Source: Betaproteobacteria bacterium RIFCSPLOWO2_02_FULL_67_26
GTDB lineage: Bacteria > Pseudomonadota > Gammaproteobacteria > Burkholderiales > SG8-41
Direction: 5' to 3'
Length of the DNA stretch: 64,000 nt
NCBI GenBank assembly: GCA_001771935.1
Contig: MERD01000094.1
Location: 1 to 64,000 of the forward strand
Within the stretch, counting starts at the first letter, position 1; the number at the start of each line of letters is the position of its first letter. The notes under the pieces were generated by a model. The model saw only the letters and a program-made list of their open reading frames with translations, did no database searches and had not been told where the DNA came from. This document shows, in pieces, positions 41,285 through 49,547 of the stretch. Made by a program: the position numbers and the translations under genes.

Positions 41285-42409
41285 ATGAAAATTGAGCGCG
41301 TGGAGATTTTCGGCGTCGCCGTGCCGCTGATCGGCGAGTACAAGAACGCCTATCTCTCCAAGACCGTCCAGAAAAGCGCTGTCGTGCGCATCACCGCGAG
41401 CGGCGGCGTGACGGGTCTCGGTAATATCGATCCCACGCCGGGCTATTCCAAGGAGCAGACGGTTGATCACCTCCGGGTGCTGGAAACCACGATCGCGCCG
41501 CGGCTGATCGGGATGGACCCGGTCAACGTGCACGCGGTGCTCGCAGTGATCGAGCCGGCCGTAAAGGGATACCTGGACTCCAAGGCGGCGATCGAGATGG
41601 CATGCGTGGATCTTGCGGCGCGTGTCGCCGGCATGCCCGTCCACGCGTACCTGGGCGGGGCGGTGAAGGAGCGCCTGCTGTTCAACGCCTGGATCGGCAT
41701 TCTGCCGCCGGACGAGGCGGCGAGGGAGACGCTCGACTGGAAGAAAAAGGGCTTTCGCTCCGCCAAGATCAAGGTCGGCGGCAACATCGAGGCCGACCGC
41801 GACCGCGTGAAGGCGGTGCGCGAGGCGGTGGGGCCCGACTTTCAGCTGCGCATCGATGCCAATGCCGGCTACGACGCGGACACCTCGATCAAGCTCGCGG
41901 GAATGGTCGCGCCGTTCAAGCTGCAGCTCTTCGAGCAGCCGGTGCCGGACCACGACATCGCCGGCATGGCGCGAGTGCGGAAGGCAGCGAACGCGGTGGG
42001 CTTGCCCGTCATGGCGGACGAGTCGGTGCTGGACCACGCGAGCCTGATCCGGATCATCAAGGCGGACGCGGCCGACATCGTCAAGGTCAAGGTGATGAAA
42101 CAGGGCGGCTTCATCAACACGCGACGGATGATCGCGACCGCCGAGGCGGCGGGCATCCGCTGCGTCGTCGGGCACGGTTTCGGGCTCGGCGTCAACACCA
42201 TGGCCGAGATCATGCTCGCGGCGACCTCGAGCAACGTGATCGATGGCCTGGAATGCGTGGGTCCGCTCAAGACCGCCGACGACGTCGTGACCCGCAAGCT
42301 CGACCTCTCCAGCGGCAGCCTGCCGCTGCCGCCGGGCCCGGGCCTCGGCGTCGCGCTCGACGACGCCAAGCTCGAGAAATACCGGCTGGACGTGAAAGCC
42401 GCTGCCTAG
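41285..42409 (+). CDS. Mandelate racemase/muconate lactonizing enzyme family protein (2)
   Basis: 374 aa, muconate-cycloisomerase-like subgroup: KxK in SAKIKVGG on the second strand, metal ligands RIDANAGYD, FEQPVPD and MADESV, and Lys in KVKVMKQGG on the sixth strand. The K...K arrangement supports 1,1-proton transfer, cycloisomerisation or epimerisation. Only distantly like the enzyme at 38109, so not a recent duplicate. ATG 41285 preferred to GTG 41282. Confidence 0.9.
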   Translation: MKIERVEIFGVAVPLIGEYKNAYLSKTVQKSAVVRITASGGVTGLGNIDPTPGYSKEQTVDHLRVLETTIAPRLIGMDPVNVHAVLAVIEPAVKGYLDSKAAIEMACVDLAARVAGMPVHAYLGGAVKERLLFNAWIGILPPDEAARETLDWKKKGFRSAKIKVGGNIEADRDRVKAVREAVGPDFQLRIDANAGYDADTSIKLAGMVAPFKLQLFEQPVPDHDIAGMARVRKAANAVGLPVMADESVLDHASLIRIIKADAADIVKVKVMKQGGFINTRRMIATAEAAGIRCVVGHGFGLGVNTMAEIMLAATSSNVIDGLECVGPLKTADDVVTRKLDLSSGSLPLPPGPGLGVALDDAKLEKYRLDVKAAA

Positions 42410-42439
42410 GATCGGCGGCGGCGATCGCGAGGATTGGAC

Positions 42440-43384
42440 ATGATGTGCCGTGTCTTCCTCGCCGCCTTCATTCTGGTGCTGGCGAGCTCGCCGGCCGGCG
42501 CACAGACCTATCCGGCAAGGCCGATCACGATACTCTGCTGGTCGGCGGCGGGATCTCCCGGGGACCTGTATGCCCGCATGATGGCGAAACTCCTCGCCGC
42601 GGAGCTCGGTCAGAACGTGGGGGTCGACAACCGCGCCGGCGGCTCCGGCATCGTCATGGTGAACACGCTGCTGCGGGCGGCGCCGGACGGCTACACGATC
42701 GCGGCCGGCACCAATGCGCTCGCCGCGCTGTTCGGCGGCACGGGCGTGGTGTTCAAGCCCGAGGACCTGCAAATGGTCGCGCGCTCGCAGGTGGACCCGT
42801 ACGGCCTGATCGTCCACGCGTCCACGCCGTTCCGCACTATCGACGATTTCATCGGTTACGCGCGCCGCAAGCCCGGGGCCGTCAACGTCGGCGGCCCCTT
42901 CGCCATGAGCGGCCACCGGGTGGCGTGGGAGCTGTTTTCGGACATCGCGAGATTCAAGACCACGTGGGTACCGTACCAGGGCGGCGGACCGGCGCTGACG
43001 GCGGTCGCCGGCGGCCACGTGGACGCAGCCGCGACCCATCCCGGCAGCTTTAGGCCGTTCCTCGCCGCCGGCAAGGTGCGCGTGCTGGCGGTGTCGTCCG
43101 ACCGCAGGATCGAGGATTTTCCAGACGTTCCGACCTACCGGGAGCGCGGCTGGAACCTGGTGCGCTATCAGTGGCGGGGCATCATGGCCAAGGCGGGTAC
43201 GCCGAGGCCGGTCGTGGAGCGCCTGGCCGCGGCCGTGCAGAAAGCACAGCAGGCCGCTGAATGGAAGAGCTACCTGCGGCAGGTGACGCAGCTCGATGGA
43301 TTCCTGGGGCCGGATGCGTTCCGCATCCAGCTCGTGCAGGACATGCAGGAGATGGAGGCGGTCAGGAACAAGCTCGGCCTTTAG
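42440..43384 (+). CDS. Bug/TctC family periplasmic solute-binding protein (2)
   Basis: 314 aa from ATG 42440 with GAGGA upstream. Signal peptide cleaved near SSPAGAQTYPARPITI. The typical G-F-x-PGG is replaced by LCWSAAGSPGDLYARM; VGVDNRAGGSGIVMV, DGYTIAAG and PYQGGG remain. The changed first loop touches the ligand carboxylate in this family, so the substrate may be unusual. Sits inside the enzyme cluster, so its ligand is probably the pathway substrate. Confidence 0.9.
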   Translation: MMCRVFLAAFILVLASSPAGAQTYPARPITILCWSAAGSPGDLYARMMAKLLAAELGQNVGVDNRAGGSGIVMVNTLLRAAPDGYTIAAGTNALAALFGGTGVVFKPEDLQMVARSQVDPYGLIVHASTPFRTIDDFIGYARRKPGAVNVGGPFAMSGHRVAWELFSDIARFKTTWVPYQGGGPALTAVAGGHVDAAATHPGSFRPFLAAGKVRVLAVSSDRRIEDFPDVPTYRERGWNLVRYQWRGIMAKAGTPRPVVERLAAAVQKAQQAAEWKSYLRQVTQLDGFLGPDAFRIQLVQDMQEMEAVRNKLGL

Positions 43385-43401
43385 CCGAGCCTGGCTAAAG
43401 G
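43378..43401. repeat. Hairpin over the Bug(2) stop codon
   Basis: CCTTTAGCC, loop GAGCCT, GGCTAAAGG: perfect 9-bp arms including the TAG stop. No U-tract. May slow ribosomes or protect the mRNA 3' end. Confidence 0.5.
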
Positions 43402-43403
43402 CG

Positions 43404-43433
43404 GTGATGAGTGATGGGTGATGAGTGATGGGT
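43404..43433. repeat. TGATGGG/TGATGAG short-word repeat
   Basis: GTGATGAGTGATGGGTGATGAGTGATGGGT, about four 7-8 base copies, running into the start of the lyase gene (GTG 43425 or ATG 43428). Same family as 14002 and 40721. Confidence 0.65.
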
Positions 43434-44312
43434 AGAGAATCCGCCCGCAAGCGCCTGCGCGCGAGACTGGCTACGGGCCCGGTGATCGTTGCGCCGGGGA
43501 TCTATGACGCCTACGGCGCGCGGCTGGTCGAGCAGGCGGGTTTCGAAGCGGTGTACATGACCGGTAACGGCGTCTCGGCGAGCCTGCTGGGCCGCCCCGA
43601 CGTCGGTCTGGTGGACCTGACGCTGATCACGAGCCATGCCCATCGCGTGGCCGCGGCCGTAGATATTCCTCTCGTCTGCGATGCGGATACCGGCTATGGC
43701 AACGCGGTCAATGTGCGGCGCACGGTGGAGGAGTTTGAGTCGGCGGGGGTCGCGGCGATTCATATCGAGGACCAGGCCTCCCCGAAGCGGTGCGGCCAGC
43801 TTCCCGGCGCGCGTCCGGTGATCGAGCTGGCCGAGGCGGTGGGCAAGATCGAGGCGGCGGTGGCGGCACGGCGCGATCCCGACTTCGTCATCATCGCGCG
43901 CACCGATTCGGCCGAAGCGCATGGGCTGGACGAGGCGATCCGGCGTGGACGGGCATTCCGCGCGGCGGGCGCCGACGTGATCTTCGTCGAGATGAAAAGC
44001 GGACCGGGTATCCTGGACGAGCTCAAGCGCGTGACGGCGGAGGTGGACGCGCCGTGTCTCGTCAACATGGGAGCGGGCGGGAAGCTCGACGAGCTCGACG
44101 CCGGGGGGATCGGGCGCCTCGGCCTGCGCATCGCGATCTATCCCGGGCTCGAGCGGGCCGCGGCGGGCCATGCCATTCGCGAAGCGCTCGCTGCCCTCAG
44201 GAAGGACGGCAACACGCGGGCGATGCGTGGCCGCATGCTCGGGCTCAAGGAGTACAACGAAGCGCTCAAGCTCGATGACATCGAGGAGTGGGAGAAGAAA
44301 TACTTGAAGTGA
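43428..44312 (+). CDS. PEP mutase/isocitrate lyase superfamily lyase (methylisocitrate or dimethylmalate lyase-like)
   Basis: 294 aa. Mg-binding DADTGYGN, catalytic-loop KRCGQLPG, IHIEDQ and IIARTDS are all in place. KRCG places it with C-C lyases (PrpB, 2,3-dimethylmalate lyase, oxaloacetase group), not PEP mutase. Would cleave a 2-hydroxy diacid or triacid to pyruvate (or glyoxylate) plus an acid. Its location with an aconitase-type dehydratase pair parallels the dimethylmalate dehydratase/lyase pair of nicotinate-fermenting Eubacterium. Confidence 0.88.
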   Translation: MGRESARKRLRARLATGPVIVAPGIYDAYGARLVEQAGFEAVYMTGNGVSASLLGRPDVGLVDLTLITSHAHRVAAAVDIPLVCDADTGYGNAVNVRRTVEEFESAGVAAIHIEDQASPKRCGQLPGARPVIELAEAVGKIEAAVAARRDPDFVIIARTDSAEAHGLDEAIRRGRAFRAAGADVIFVEMKSGPGILDELKRVTAEVDAPCLVNMGAGGKLDELDAGGIGRLGLRIAIYPGLERAAAGHAIREALAALRKDGNTRAMRGRMLGLKEYNEALKLDDIEEWEKKYLK

Positions 44313-44377
44313 TTCGTTTCTCGTTTTTCGTTTCTCGATCCAGCCCGAGACGACGAACAACGAGAAACGAGGAACGG
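44311..44377. repeat. CGTTTCTCG inverted element, copy 2
   Basis: GATTCGTTTCTCGTTTTTCGTTTCTCGATCCAG, short spacer, AACAACGAGAAACGAGGAACGG. Left and right arms are complementary. Shares CTCGTTTTTCGTTnCTCGATCCAG with 26391-26415 despite an unrelated spacer. Fills the gap between the lyase and PrpD(2) genes. Confidence 0.65.
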
Positions 44378-44385
44378 AGTTTGCA

Positions 44386-45795
44386 ATGGAAGTCACACGC
44401 ACATTGGCTAGATTCATCGTCGGGCATCGCTATGCGGATGTCCCGGAAAAAGTCCGCCACGAGGCGGCGCGCGCGTTCCTGAACTGGGTCGGGTGCGCGG
44501 TGGGCGCCTCGCGCCATGAAACGGTGGGGCGCGCGCTCGCGGCGCTCTCCGAGTTTTCGGGGCCGCGCGAGGCGACGGTGCTGGGGCGCGGCGACAAGCT
44601 CGACATCATGCTCGCCGCGCTCATGAACGGCACCACCTCCCACACCTTCGATTACGACGACACGCACCTGAAAACGGTCATCCATCCCAGCGGCCCGGTC
44701 GCCTCGGCCATCCTCGCGCTGGCCGAGCGCAAGCCGCTCAAGGGGGAGGATTTCCTGCACGCATTCATCCTGGGCGTGGAAACCGAATGCCGCATCGGCA
44801 ACGCGGTCTATCCGTCCCACTACGACATCGGCTGGCACATCACCGCCACCGCCGGCGTGTTCGGCGCCGCGGCGGCGGCCGGTCGGCTGCTCGGCCTCAA
44901 CGAGCAGCAGATGGTGTGGGCGCTCGGGATCGCCGCCACGCAGTCCTCGGGACTGCGCGAGATGTTCGGCTCCATGGCGAAACCCATGCACCCGGGCAAC
45001 GCGGCGCGCAATGGCCTGCTCGCCGCGCTGCTCGCCTCGAAGAATTTCACCAGCGCCGAACAGGGCATCGAGGGCCGGCGCGGCTTCGCCAACGTGCTGG
45101 CGACGGAGCGCAACACCGCGGCGATCACGGAGCGGCTCGGGCAGACCTGGGAGATCGCCCTCAATACCTACAAGCCGTACGCCTGCGGCATCGTCGAGCA
45201 CCCGGCAATCGACGGCTGCATCCAGCTCCGCAACGAGCACAAGCTGAAGGCGGAGGATATCGAGAGCATAGCGCTCCGGGTGCACCCGTTGGTGCTGGAG
45301 CTGACCGGCAGGAGGACGCCGCAGACCGGACTCGAAGGAAAGTTCAGCGTCTACCACTCGTGCGCTGTGGCCATCATCCACGGGGCGGCGGGGGAGGCGC
45401 AGTACAGCGATGACGCGGTGCGCGACCCGAGGGTCGTCGCGCTGCGGGACAGAGTCACTGCGGCGGTGGAGCAGGGCGTGCACGAGGACCAGGTGCACGT
45501 CGCGATCCAGCTGAAGAGCGGCAAGGTGCTCGAGCGCTTCGTCGAGCACGCCGCGGGCAGCCTGGACCGCCCGATGAGCGATTCCGACCTCGAGGCCAAG
45601 TTCCGCGGCCTGGCGGACGGCATCCTTTCGACAACCGAGGCTGACAGGCTGATCCGCCTGTGCTGGGACGTAGGCAGGCTCAAGGATGTGGGCGAAGTCG
45701 CGCGCGCCTCCGTCCCCGCCGCCGTAATGAAGCGTGACGAGGTGCGGCGTGACAAGGAAAAACGTGACTCGAATTCGAAAGGAAATCAGTGTTGA
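44386..45795 (+). CDS. MmgE/PrpD family protein (2)
   Basis: 469 aa. HTFDYDDTHLK, HYDIGWHITATAGVFGAAAAA, ATQSSGLREMFGSMAKPMHPGNAARNG and NTYKPYACGIVEHPAIDGC are PrpD superfamily motifs. Related to but clearly diverged from the copy at 34230. The C-terminus (MKRDEVRRDKEKRDSNSKGNQC) is a charged low-complexity tail that looks repeat-derived. Overlaps the next gene by 7 nt. Confidence 0.9.
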   Translation: MEVTRTLARFIVGHRYADVPEKVRHEAARAFLNWVGCAVGASRHETVGRALAALSEFSGPREATVLGRGDKLDIMLAALMNGTTSHTFDYDDTHLKTVIHPSGPVASAILALAERKPLKGEDFLHAFILGVETECRIGNAVYPSHYDIGWHITATAGVFGAAAAAGRLLGLNEQQMVWALGIAATQSSGLREMFGSMAKPMHPGNAARNGLLAALLASKNFTSAEQGIEGRRGFANVLATERNTAAITERLGQTWEIALNTYKPYACGIVEHPAIDGCIQLRNEHKLKAEDIESIALRVHPLVLELTGRRTPQTGLEGKFSVYHSCAVAIIHGAAGEAQYSDDAVRDPRVVALRDRVTAAVEQGVHEDQVHVAIQLKSGKVLERFVEHAAGSLDRPMSDSDLEAKFRGLADGILSTTEADRLIRLCWDVGRLKDVGEVARASVPAAVMKRDEVRRDKEKRDSNSKGNQC

Positions 45796-46844
45796 AGATC
45801 GGTGTGTTGATGGGCGACGACATCGGGCTCGAAGTCGTGCCTGAATGCGTCAAGGTGCTGAAAGCGGCGGCGGCGGCGAGCGGGCTGCAAATCGAGTGCC
45901 AGGAGCTGCCGATCGGCAAGCGCGGGCACGAGCTGCACGGGAACACGTTGCCGCCGGTGACGGCGAAGGCGCTCGAGGCCTGCGACGGCTGGGTCATGGG
46001 CCCGATCGGGCACAGCGCCTACCCGCGCAACGATCCCACGTGGGTCATGCCGCCGGTGCGGAAGCGCTTCCAGCTCTTCGCGAGCATCAAGCCGGTCAAG
46101 TCCTATCCCAACCTCAAGTCGGTGCACAAGGACGTGGACATCGTGTTCCTGCGCGAGGTGAACGAAGGCATGATGTCGAGCAGCGTCGTGCTTGCCGGCA
46201 GCGGGGAATTCCGCCCGAACGACGATATTTCCATCGGCATGCGCGTGATCACGCGCAAGGGCGCGAACCGCGTGGCCAGGGAGGCGTTCGAGATCGCGCG
46301 CACGCGTCCGCGCCGGAAAGTGAACGCCGTGCACAAGGAGCCGGTGTATCGCATCTGCTGCGGCATGTTCGCGGAAGAGTGCCGCAAGGTGGCGAAGGAA
46401 TTCCCGGACGTGAAGTTCGAGGAGACCATGGTGGACACGATGTGCATGAAGCTGGTGATGAACCCGCAGCAGTACGACGTGGTGGTCACGTCCAACCAGT
46501 TCGGCGACATGATCACCGACGAGGGGGCGGGGCTGGTCGGCGGACTGGGGCTCGCCCCGGGCATCTGCGCCGGCGAAAAGCAGGCGATGGCGCAGGCGAC
46601 CCACGGCTCGGCGCCGGACATCGCCGGAAAGAGCATCGCCAACCCCTACGCCATGATCATGTCCGGGAAGATGCTGATCGAGTGGCTGGGCCGCAAGCGC
46701 AACGAGCCGAAAGCCACGCAGGCGGCGGCGCTCATCGACGGCGCGATGGACAAGGTGATCGCCGAGGCGAAGCACCTCACCCCGGATCTCGGCGGAAGGG
46801 GGTCGACGAAGGAAATGGGCGACGCCGTCGCAGCCGCGGTTTGA
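45789..46844 (+). CDS. Isocitrate/isopropylmalate dehydrogenase family protein (1)
   Basis: 351 aa beta-decarboxylating dehydrogenase. GTG 45789, aligned with the ATG of the paralogue. Family residues: NDPTWVMPP, the Arg triad region, NQFGDMITDEGAGLVGGLG (metal Asp), THGSAPDIAGK (NAD pocket). The specificity segment reads REVNEGMMSSSVV rather than RELTGG (LeuB) or RENTE (IDH), and is closest to tartrate/homoisocitrate types. Likely oxidises a hydroxy-diacid made by the aconitase-type pair. Tandem with a near twin. Confidence 0.88.
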   Translation: MLKIGVLMGDDIGLEVVPECVKVLKAAAAASGLQIECQELPIGKRGHELHGNTLPPVTAKALEACDGWVMGPIGHSAYPRNDPTWVMPPVRKRFQLFASIKPVKSYPNLKSVHKDVDIVFLREVNEGMMSSSVVLAGSGEFRPNDDISIGMRVITRKGANRVAREAFEIARTRPRRKVNAVHKEPVYRICCGMFAEECRKVAKEFPDVKFEETMVDTMCMKLVMNPQQYDVVVTSNQFGDMITDEGAGLVGGLGLAPGICAGEKQAMAQATHGSAPDIAGKSIANPYAMIMSGKMLIEWLGRKRNEPKATQAAALIDGAMDKVIAEAKHLTPDLGGRGSTKEMGDAVAAAV

Positions 46845-46860
46845 TGATGGCGTGGATGGC

Positions 46861-47916
46861 ATGCTGAAGATCGGAATCCTGCCGGGAGATGACATCGGCC
46901 TGGAAGTCGTGCCGGAGGCCGTCAAGGTGATGAAGGCGGCGGCGGCGAGGACCGCGCTGGAGGTCCGGTGGCAGGAGCTGCCCATCGGCAGGCGCGGGCA
47001 CGAGCTGCACGGGCACACCATGCCGCAGTCCACGGTCGCGGCGCTGGAGCAATCGGATGGCTTCCTCTGCGGGCCGATCGGGCACGCCGCCTATCCGCGC
47101 AACGACCCGACCTGGATCATGCCGCCGCTGAGGAAGCGCCTGGACCTCTACGCCAGCATCAAGCCGGTAAAGTCCTACCCGAACATCCGGTCGGTGCACA
47201 AGAACGTGGATATCGTGTTCCTGCGCGAGGTGACGGAGGGCATGCAGTCCTCCGACACCGTCGTCGCCGGAGCCGGCGAGTTCCGACCCAACGACGAGAT
47301 CACCATCGCCCAGCGCGTCATCACGCGCGCGGGCTCGAGGCGCGTCGCGCGCGAAGCATTCGAGATCGCGCGCACGCGCCCGCGCGGGAAAGTCACCTCG
47401 GTGCACAAGGAGCCGGTATACCGGCTCGCCTGCGGCATGTTCGCCGAGGAGTGCCGCAAGCTCGCTCGGGAATACCCGGACGTGAAGCTCGATGAAGTGC
47501 TGGTGGACGGCTTCGCGATGAAGCTCGTCATGAACCCGCAGCAGTTCGACGTGGTGGTCACTACCAACCAGTTCGGCGACATCCTGACCGACGAAGGGGC
47601 GGGCGTCGTGGGCGGACTCGGGCTCGCCCCGGGCCTGTGCGTGGGGGACCGCCTCGCGATGTCCCAGGCGACCCACGGCTCGGCGCCGGACATCGCCGGA
47701 AGGAACATCGCCAATCCCTACGCGCTGATCATGTCGGGCCAGATGCTGTTCGCCTGGCTCGGCAGGAAGCGCGATGAACCGAAAGCAACGCAGGCGGCGA
47801 AGTTGATCGACGCGGCGGTGGACAAGGTCATCGCGGAGGCCAGGCACCTGACCGCCGATCTCGGCGGCCAAGCCAGCACGACGGAGATGGGCGACGCCAT
47901 AGCCGCGGCGATCTGA
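46861..47916 (+). CDS. Isocitrate/isopropylmalate dehydrogenase family protein (2)
   Basis: 351 aa, same length as and highly similar to the preceding gene across its length (shared LPIGKRGHELHG-type, SAYPRNDPTW-type and TNQFGD blocks). Specificity segment REVTEGMQSSDTV. ATG 46861, 16 nt after the first copy. Conserved catalytic Lys in VHKEPVYR. The two may form a heteromer, as in eukaryotic IDH, or act on stereoisomers; both look intact. Confidence 0.88.
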   Translation: MLKIGILPGDDIGLEVVPEAVKVMKAAAARTALEVRWQELPIGRRGHELHGHTMPQSTVAALEQSDGFLCGPIGHAAYPRNDPTWIMPPLRKRLDLYASIKPVKSYPNIRSVHKNVDIVFLREVTEGMQSSDTVVAGAGEFRPNDEITIAQRVITRAGSRRVAREAFEIARTRPRGKVTSVHKEPVYRLACGMFAEECRKLAREYPDVKLDEVLVDGFAMKLVMNPQQFDVVVTTNQFGDILTDEGAGVVGGLGLAPGLCVGDRLAMSQATHGSAPDIAGRNIANPYALIMSGQMLFAWLGRKRDEPKATQAAKLIDAAVDKVIAEARHLTADLGGQASTTEMGDAIAAAI

Positions 47917-47931
47917 GCAGGACCCTGGTCG

Positions 47932-48828
47932 ATGACGAACATCCTGACGATAGACCTCGAAGACTGGCACCAGTTGATCCGGCGCCGCGTGTCCGGCAAC
48001 CTGTCGCCGGCCAGCGCTGCCGTTGCGCGCCAGGTCGATGCCCTGCTCGAATTGCTGGAGCGGCACAGGACCCAGGCCACGTTTTTCACCCTGGGCATGC
48101 TGGCCGAGGCCTATCCGAATGTCGTCAAGCGGATCGCGGCTCAAGGACACGAGATCGCCTCGCATGGCTATGCCCACCTGCCCACGCATCGTCTCTCGAG
48201 GCAGGAATTCACGGATGACTGCAAGCGGGCCAAGGCATTGCTCGAGGATCTCACGGGCCAGCCGGTTCGCGGCTATCGGGCGGCCGAGTTTTCCGTTCGC
48301 TCGCGGACCCTCTGGGTCCTGGAGGTCCTGGCCGAACTGGGGTTTCTCTATGATTCGAGCATCTTCCCGATTCGCCATCGGCGATACGGGATCCCGGGTT
48401 TTGCTCCCCGCGTCGTGCAGTATGCGCTGCGCGGCGGCAAGCAGCTCTTCGAGATCCCGCTGGCGACAGTGTCTCTGGGCCCGGCGACTATCCCGGTGGC
48501 CGGAGGAGGGTATTTTCGCTTGATGCCCGTTTGGCTGATCCGGCAGGCGATGGGAAAGCTGCATGCCGACCAGCAGCCGATCGTCGCGTACTTTCATCCG
48601 TACGAATTCGATTCCCGTCCCCTTGATGTCTTCGAAGACTGGCAGCCGTCGAGCTGGGCGCACCGGTTGCGGGGCGTCCGGTTCAACTGGCATCAGAATC
48701 TGGGACGGGGCACGATGCCGGGCAAGCTGGCCGACTTGCTGTTACGGCACCGGTTCACGTCCTGCCTGGCGTTCTTGCAAGGAGCCCATCAGATTGAGCG
48801 TCGAGCGCTATTTTCAGAAGCGGGCTGA
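47932..48828 (+). CDS. Polysaccharide deacetylase (DUF3473/XrtA-system type)
   Basis: 298 aa NodB-fold deacetylase. Metal/catalytic motifs TIDLEDW (Asp, Asp), HEIASHGYAH (two His) and RGYRAAEFS. C-terminal DUF3473-like part: VAYFHPYEFD and NWHQNLGRGTMPGKL. This form is linked to exosortase/PEP-CTERM exopolysaccharide clusters, but no exosortase is in the window. The following methyltransferase starts inside its 3' end. Confidence 0.87.
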   Translation: MTNILTIDLEDWHQLIRRRVSGNLSPASAAVARQVDALLELLERHRTQATFFTLGMLAEAYPNVVKRIAAQGHEIASHGYAHLPTHRLSRQEFTDDCKRAKALLEDLTGQPVRGYRAAEFSVRSRTLWVLEVLAELGFLYDSSIFPIRHRRYGIPGFAPRVVQYALRGGKQLFEIPLATVSLGPATIPVAGGGYFRLMPVWLIRQAMGKLHADQQPIVAYFHPYEFDSRPLDVFEDWQPSSWAHRLRGVRFNWHQNLGRGTMPGKLADLLLRHRFTSCLAFLQGAHQIERRALFSEAG

Positions 48829-49456
48829 CGAGTTCGACGCCCTGTACGACGAGTCCCGGTGGTGGTACCGCCTGGACCGGTTATTGCGCCGCGGCCTCTA
48901 CGAGCGCGTGGAGCTGACGCTCGGGGAGATGAAGGAACTCGGGAATTTCAGTGTTCTGGACGCCGGTTGCGGCTCGGGACGCAATGCGGTGCTATTCGCA
49001 GGCGCGGGGGCCCAACGGGTGGTGGGCATCGATTTCTCGGCCCGGATGATCGAGCTGGCGAAGGCATTGAGCCGTAACCGCGGCATGGACACGCGGTGCG
49101 AATTCATCCAGGCTGATTTTCTGGAGTACTCCGCGTCGGAACGGTTCGACGTGGTGGTCGCGCTCGGGGTGTTCGATTATCTGGCGGATCCCCGGAGCTT
49201 TCTTCAGCGGATGATGCAACACGCCACCCGCAAGGTCATCGCCAGTTTCCCGCGCGCGTCACTGATTCGGGCGCCGATCCGGAAGCTCCGCTACGGCCTG
49301 AGGAACTGCCCCGTCTATTTCACGACGGAGGACAGACTGGGTGAGTTGTGCCACCAGGCGGGTTTGCAGGGCTTCCGGCTGGTGCCTTACGCGTCGTCCG
49401 GATTGCTGCTGGTCGGAGACGTCGCGGGCGCAAAGCAACCGTTGGATGAGATATGA
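48794..49456 (+). CDS. Class I SAM-dependent methyltransferase
   Basis: 220 aa from TTG 48794 (LSVERYFQKRADEFDALY), preceded by AAGGAG at good distance; the 297-aa track frame begins in the deacetylase gene out of frame. Motif I VLDAGCGSGRNAVLFA, post-I VVGIDFSARMIELAK, motif II-like FDVVVALGVFDYL. Overlaps the deacetylase gene by 35 nt. Small-molecule or sugar methylation is likely; target unknown. Confidence 0.87.
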   Translation: MSVERYFQKRADEFDALYDESRWWYRLDRLLRRGLYERVELTLGEMKELGNFSVLDAGCGSGRNAVLFAGAGAQRVVGIDFSARMIELAKALSRNRGMDTRCEFIQADFLEYSASERFDVVVALGVFDYLADPRSFLQRMMQHATRKVIASFPRASLIRAPIRKLRYGLRNCPVYFTTEDRLGELCHQAGLQGFRLVPYASSGLLLVGDVAGAKQPLDEI

Positions 49457-49483
49457 GGTGGAGGAACAGGGCGGCGCGCTTGT

Positions 49484-49489
49484 TATAAT
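49484..49489 (+). promoter_or_regulatory. Candidate -10 (TATAAT) of the secreted-protein gene
   Basis: GTTATAATCGCG, 58 nt before ATG 49548. Perfect hexamer; -35 not clear. Confidence 0.5.
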
Positions 49490-49547
49490 CGCGAGGCAGG
49501 CGATAACTCGACCCCAGGCACGGGGCTGGCCGGAGGAGAACCCGAGG

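Noticed and set aside
41051-43450. 799-aa minus-strand ORF
   Set aside because: Antisense to the enolase-superfamily and Bug(2) genes; no motifs.
46777-48693. 638-aa minus-strand ORF
   Set aside because: Antisense to the second dehydrogenase and deacetylase genes.
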